Positions 4,842 to 6,426 of a stretch of 6,426 nucleotides of DNA are shown in pieces. Position 1 is the first letter of the stretch. Every line of letters starts with the position of its first letter. A program made the translations under genes and the position numbers. The notes beneath the pieces are model-generated. The model did no database searches. It was not told the origin of the DNA and worked only from the letters and a program-made list of their open reading frames with translations. Source of the DNA: Massilia sp. (GTDB taxonomy: Bacteria > Pseudomonadota > Gammaproteobacteria > Burkholderiales > Burkholderiaceae_D); assembly GCA_028291845.1 (NCBI GenBank), contig JAQGNM010000300.1, positions 1 to 6,426 of the forward strand. Reading direction: 5' to 3'.

Positions 4842-6125
4842 TCAGCGCGCCGCCCGCTCCCACGCCAGTTGGCCGGCGACGACGGTGGCCATCACGCGGC
4901 CGGCCAGTTCGTAACCGATGAAGGGCGTGTGCTTGCCCTGGCTGGCCAGGGCGGCCGGCGCCACGGTCCAGCGCGCGGCCGGGTCGAACAGCACGATATC
5001 GGCCACCGCGCCGACGCCAAGCTGGCCGCCGGCCAGGCCGGCCACGCGGGCCGCATCGCAGCTCACCTTGGCCAGCGCGGCCGACAGAGGCATACGCTGA
5101 TCCTCGGCCCATTTCAGGGTCAGCGACAGCAACAGTTCGAGGCCGGTGGCGCCGGGCGAGGCTTCGCCGAACGGCAGCAGCTTTTCGTCATCATCGACCG
5201 GGGTATGGTCAGAGCAGATGGCGTCGATCAAGCCGTCGGCCAGGCCGGCCTGGATGGCGGCGCGGTCGCGCTGGCTGCGAAACGGCGGCGTCACGCGTGC
5301 GTTGGAATCGAAAAAGCCAATGTCGGCGTCGGTCATGTGGATGTGGTGCACGCCGACGTCGCAGGTGATCGGCAAGCCTTCTTTTTTGGCGGCGCGCACC
5401 AGTTCAAGGCCGGCGGCGGACGACATGCGGCACAGGTGCACGCGCGCGCCGGTGGCGCGCACCAGTTCGAAAATCGTGTGCAGGGCGATGGTCTCGCTCA
5501 TCACCGGCACCCCCGACAAGCCCAGGCGCGAGGCCAGCGCGCCGCTGTGGGCGATGCCGCCGCGGCCGATGTGGGCGTCCTGCGGGCGCAGCCAGACGGT
5601 GTAATCGAAGGTGCGGGCGTACTGCAGCGCGCGCAGCAGCACGGTGGTGTCCTCGATCGGCTCTTCGGCTTGGGCAAAGCCGATGCAGCCCGCTTCGGTC
5701 AGCTCGGCCATTTCCGTCAGCGCCTTGCCTTTCAAGCCCATCGTCAGCGCGCCCAGCGGGTGGACGTGGGCCTGGTGCAGGCCGCGCGCGCGGTGCTTGA
5801 GCATTTCGACCAGCCCCGGTTCGTCGAGCACCGGGTCGGTGTCGGGCGGGCATACCAGGGTGGTCACGCCGCCCTGCATGGCCGCCTGCATCTCGGATTC
5901 CAGCGTGGCCTTGTATTCGTAGCCCGGTTCGCGCAGGCGCGCCGACAGGTCGACCAGGCCGGGAGCGACCACCAGATGGCTGGCGTCGATGACGCGATCG
6001 GCGACAAAGCCGGCCGGCGCGGCGCCGATCGCCGCCACGCGGCCGTTGTCGATATAAATATCGTGGGTGGCGTCGATGCCGTTGGCCGGATCGATCAGGC
6101 GGCCGTTTTTGATATGCAGTTTCAT
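4842..6125 (-). CDS. pyrC': Dihydroorotase-like protein, probably non-catalytic PyrC' partner of aspartate carbamoyltransferase
   Basis: A 427-aa protein with the full type I dihydroorotase/amidohydrolase layout: N-terminal beta part, TIM barrel with PGLVDLSARLREPG (55-68), AICSDHTPVDDD (302-313), and a C-terminal composite domain. In active enzymes the barrel motif is D-x-H-x-H-x-REPG; here both metal histidines are replaced (Ser61, Arg63). The later ligands also appear lost: the His of the H-x-E-D segment is Arg180 (RPQD), the His before the V-S-T segment is Arg233 (CRMSS), and the DDG aspartate position is Ala153. Only Asp306 remains. This matches the Pseudomonas-type PyrC', which supports assembly of PyrB rather than dihydroorotase activity; a separate active enzyme should exist. 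The start is taken at ATG 6125 (MKLHIKNGRLIDP, usual N-terminus), 10 bases after the pyrB stop; ATG 6143 would add six residues and overlap pyrB by 8 bp. Confidence 0.93.
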   Translation of the reverse strand: MKLHIKNGRLIDPANGIDATHDIYIDNGRVAAIGAAPAGFVADRVIDASHLVVAPGLVDLSARLREPGYEYKATLESEMQAAMQGGVTTLVCPPDTDPVLDEPGLVEMLKHRARGLHQAHVHPLGALTMGLKGKALTEMAELTEAGCIGFAQAEEPIEDTTVLLRALQYARTFDYTVWLRPQDAHIGRGGIAHSGALASRLGLSGVPVMSETIALHTIFELVRATGARVHLCRMSSAAGLELVRAAKKEGLPITCDVGVHHIHMTDADIGFFDSNARVTPPFRSQRDRAAIQAGLADGLIDAICSDHTPVDDDEKLLPFGEASPGATGLELLLSLTLKWAEDQRMPLSAALAKVSCDAARVAGLAGGQLGVGAVADIVLFDPAARWTVAPAALASQGKHTPFIGYELAGRVMATVVAGQLAWERAAR

Positions 6126-6135
6126 CCGTGCGCTC

Positions 6136-6426
6136 TTATCCATGTGTGCCCGCCACGATACTCATCACCGCCATCCGCACGGCGATGCCGAACGTCACCT
6201 GCGGCAAAATCACCGCCTGCGCGCCGTCGGCCACCGCGGAATCGATTTCGACGCCGCGGTTCATCGGGCCCGGGTGCATGACGATGGCGTCCGGCTTGGC
6301 CAGCGCCAGCCGTTCGGGCGTGAGGCCGTAACTTTTAAAATATTCCTGGGCCGACGGCAGCAGCGCGCCGCTCATCCGTTCGTTCTGCAGGCGCAGCATG
6401 ATGATGACGTCGACATCCTTCAGCCC
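6136..6426 (-). CDS. pyrB: Aspartate carbamoyltransferase catalytic subunit, C-terminal part (cut by window edge)
   Basis: The last 96 residues of the pyrimidine-pathway enzyme that joins carbamoyl phosphate and aspartate to N-carbamoylaspartate. The frame is open to the right window edge. The visible part belongs to the aspartate-binding domain: MLRLQNER carries the conserved R-x-Q that contacts aspartate, HPGPMNRGVEI is the bacterial class-A/B type form of the HP-L/G-P loop that touches both substrates, and the end VTFGIAVRMAVMSIVAG is the usual final helix. The TAA stop is at 6138-6136, with pyrC' starting within a few bases, so the two are surely co-transcribed and probably translationally coupled. 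In organisms with this pyrB-pyrC' order, PyrB forms a large complex with PyrC'. Any control of the operon (for example by PyrR) would lie outside the window. Confidence 0.95.
   Translation of the reverse strand, partial: GLKDVDVIIMLRLQNERMSGALLPSAQEYFKSYGLTPERLALAKPDAIVMHPGPMNRGVEIDSAVADGAQAVILPQVTFGIAVRMAVMSIVAGTHG

Noticed and set aside
4812..6281. Plus-strand open frame of 489 codons
   Set aside because: Antisense to pyrC' and the pyrB end; His/Gly/Gln/Arg-rich product with no recognisable domain.
1..6426. CRISPR array, insertion sequence, tRNA or rRNA, toxin-antitoxin or defence genes
   Set aside because: Reading both strands gave no regularly spaced repeats, transposase motifs, RNA gene signatures or defence domains; the genes are ordinary metabolic and surface-polysaccharide genes.

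Overview
The window looks like the chromosome of a GC-rich betaproteobacterium, most likely an Oxalobacteraceae member (Massilia / Duganella / Janthinobacterium type). This is judged from protein character and gene order: a short beta-type H-NS, a PyrB gene followed by a metal-ligand-less PyrC' and an acyltransferase, and ApaH facing them. No 16S or other taxonomic marker is present, so the placement is an inference.

Left half (1-3138), all on the minus strand, concerns cell-surface polysaccharide supply. Reading in the direction of transcription, rmlC (dTDP-4-dehydrorhamnose 3,5-epimerase) comes first. It is followed by a hairpin that looks like its terminator, and then by a good sigma70-type promoter for a polyprenyl-phosphate sugar-1-phosphate transferase of the MraY/WecA superfamily, which starts lipid-linked glycan synthesis. 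Next come a 103-residue H-NS family nucleoid protein and, beyond a 307-bp gap with structured DNA, the 5' part of a phosphomannomutase/phosphoglucomutase gene that runs off the left edge. RmlC supplies activated rhamnose, the mutase supplies mannose-1-P or glucose-1-P, and the membrane transferase loads the first sugar on the lipid carrier. This suggests the edge of an O-antigen or exopolysaccharide locus.

Right half (3225-6426) is housekeeping and visibly richer in GC. apaH (Ap4A hydrolase) runs rightward and ends in a 4-bp stop-codon overlap with a convergent leftward operon. In transcription order that operon is pyrB (3' end only, entering from the right edge), pyrC' (dihydroorotase-like protein lacking most metal ligands) and a PlsC-family lysophospholipid acyltransferase. 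The PyrC' protein is best read as the structural partner of aspartate transcarbamoylase rather than an active dihydroorotase.

No mobile element, CRISPR array, tRNA or rRNA was seen. I found no convincing undescribed system. The items most worth following are the PyrC' pseudoenzyme, the nested hairpins downstream of the H-NS gene, and the terminator-promoter hand-off with a leader hairpin ahead of the WecA-like gene.
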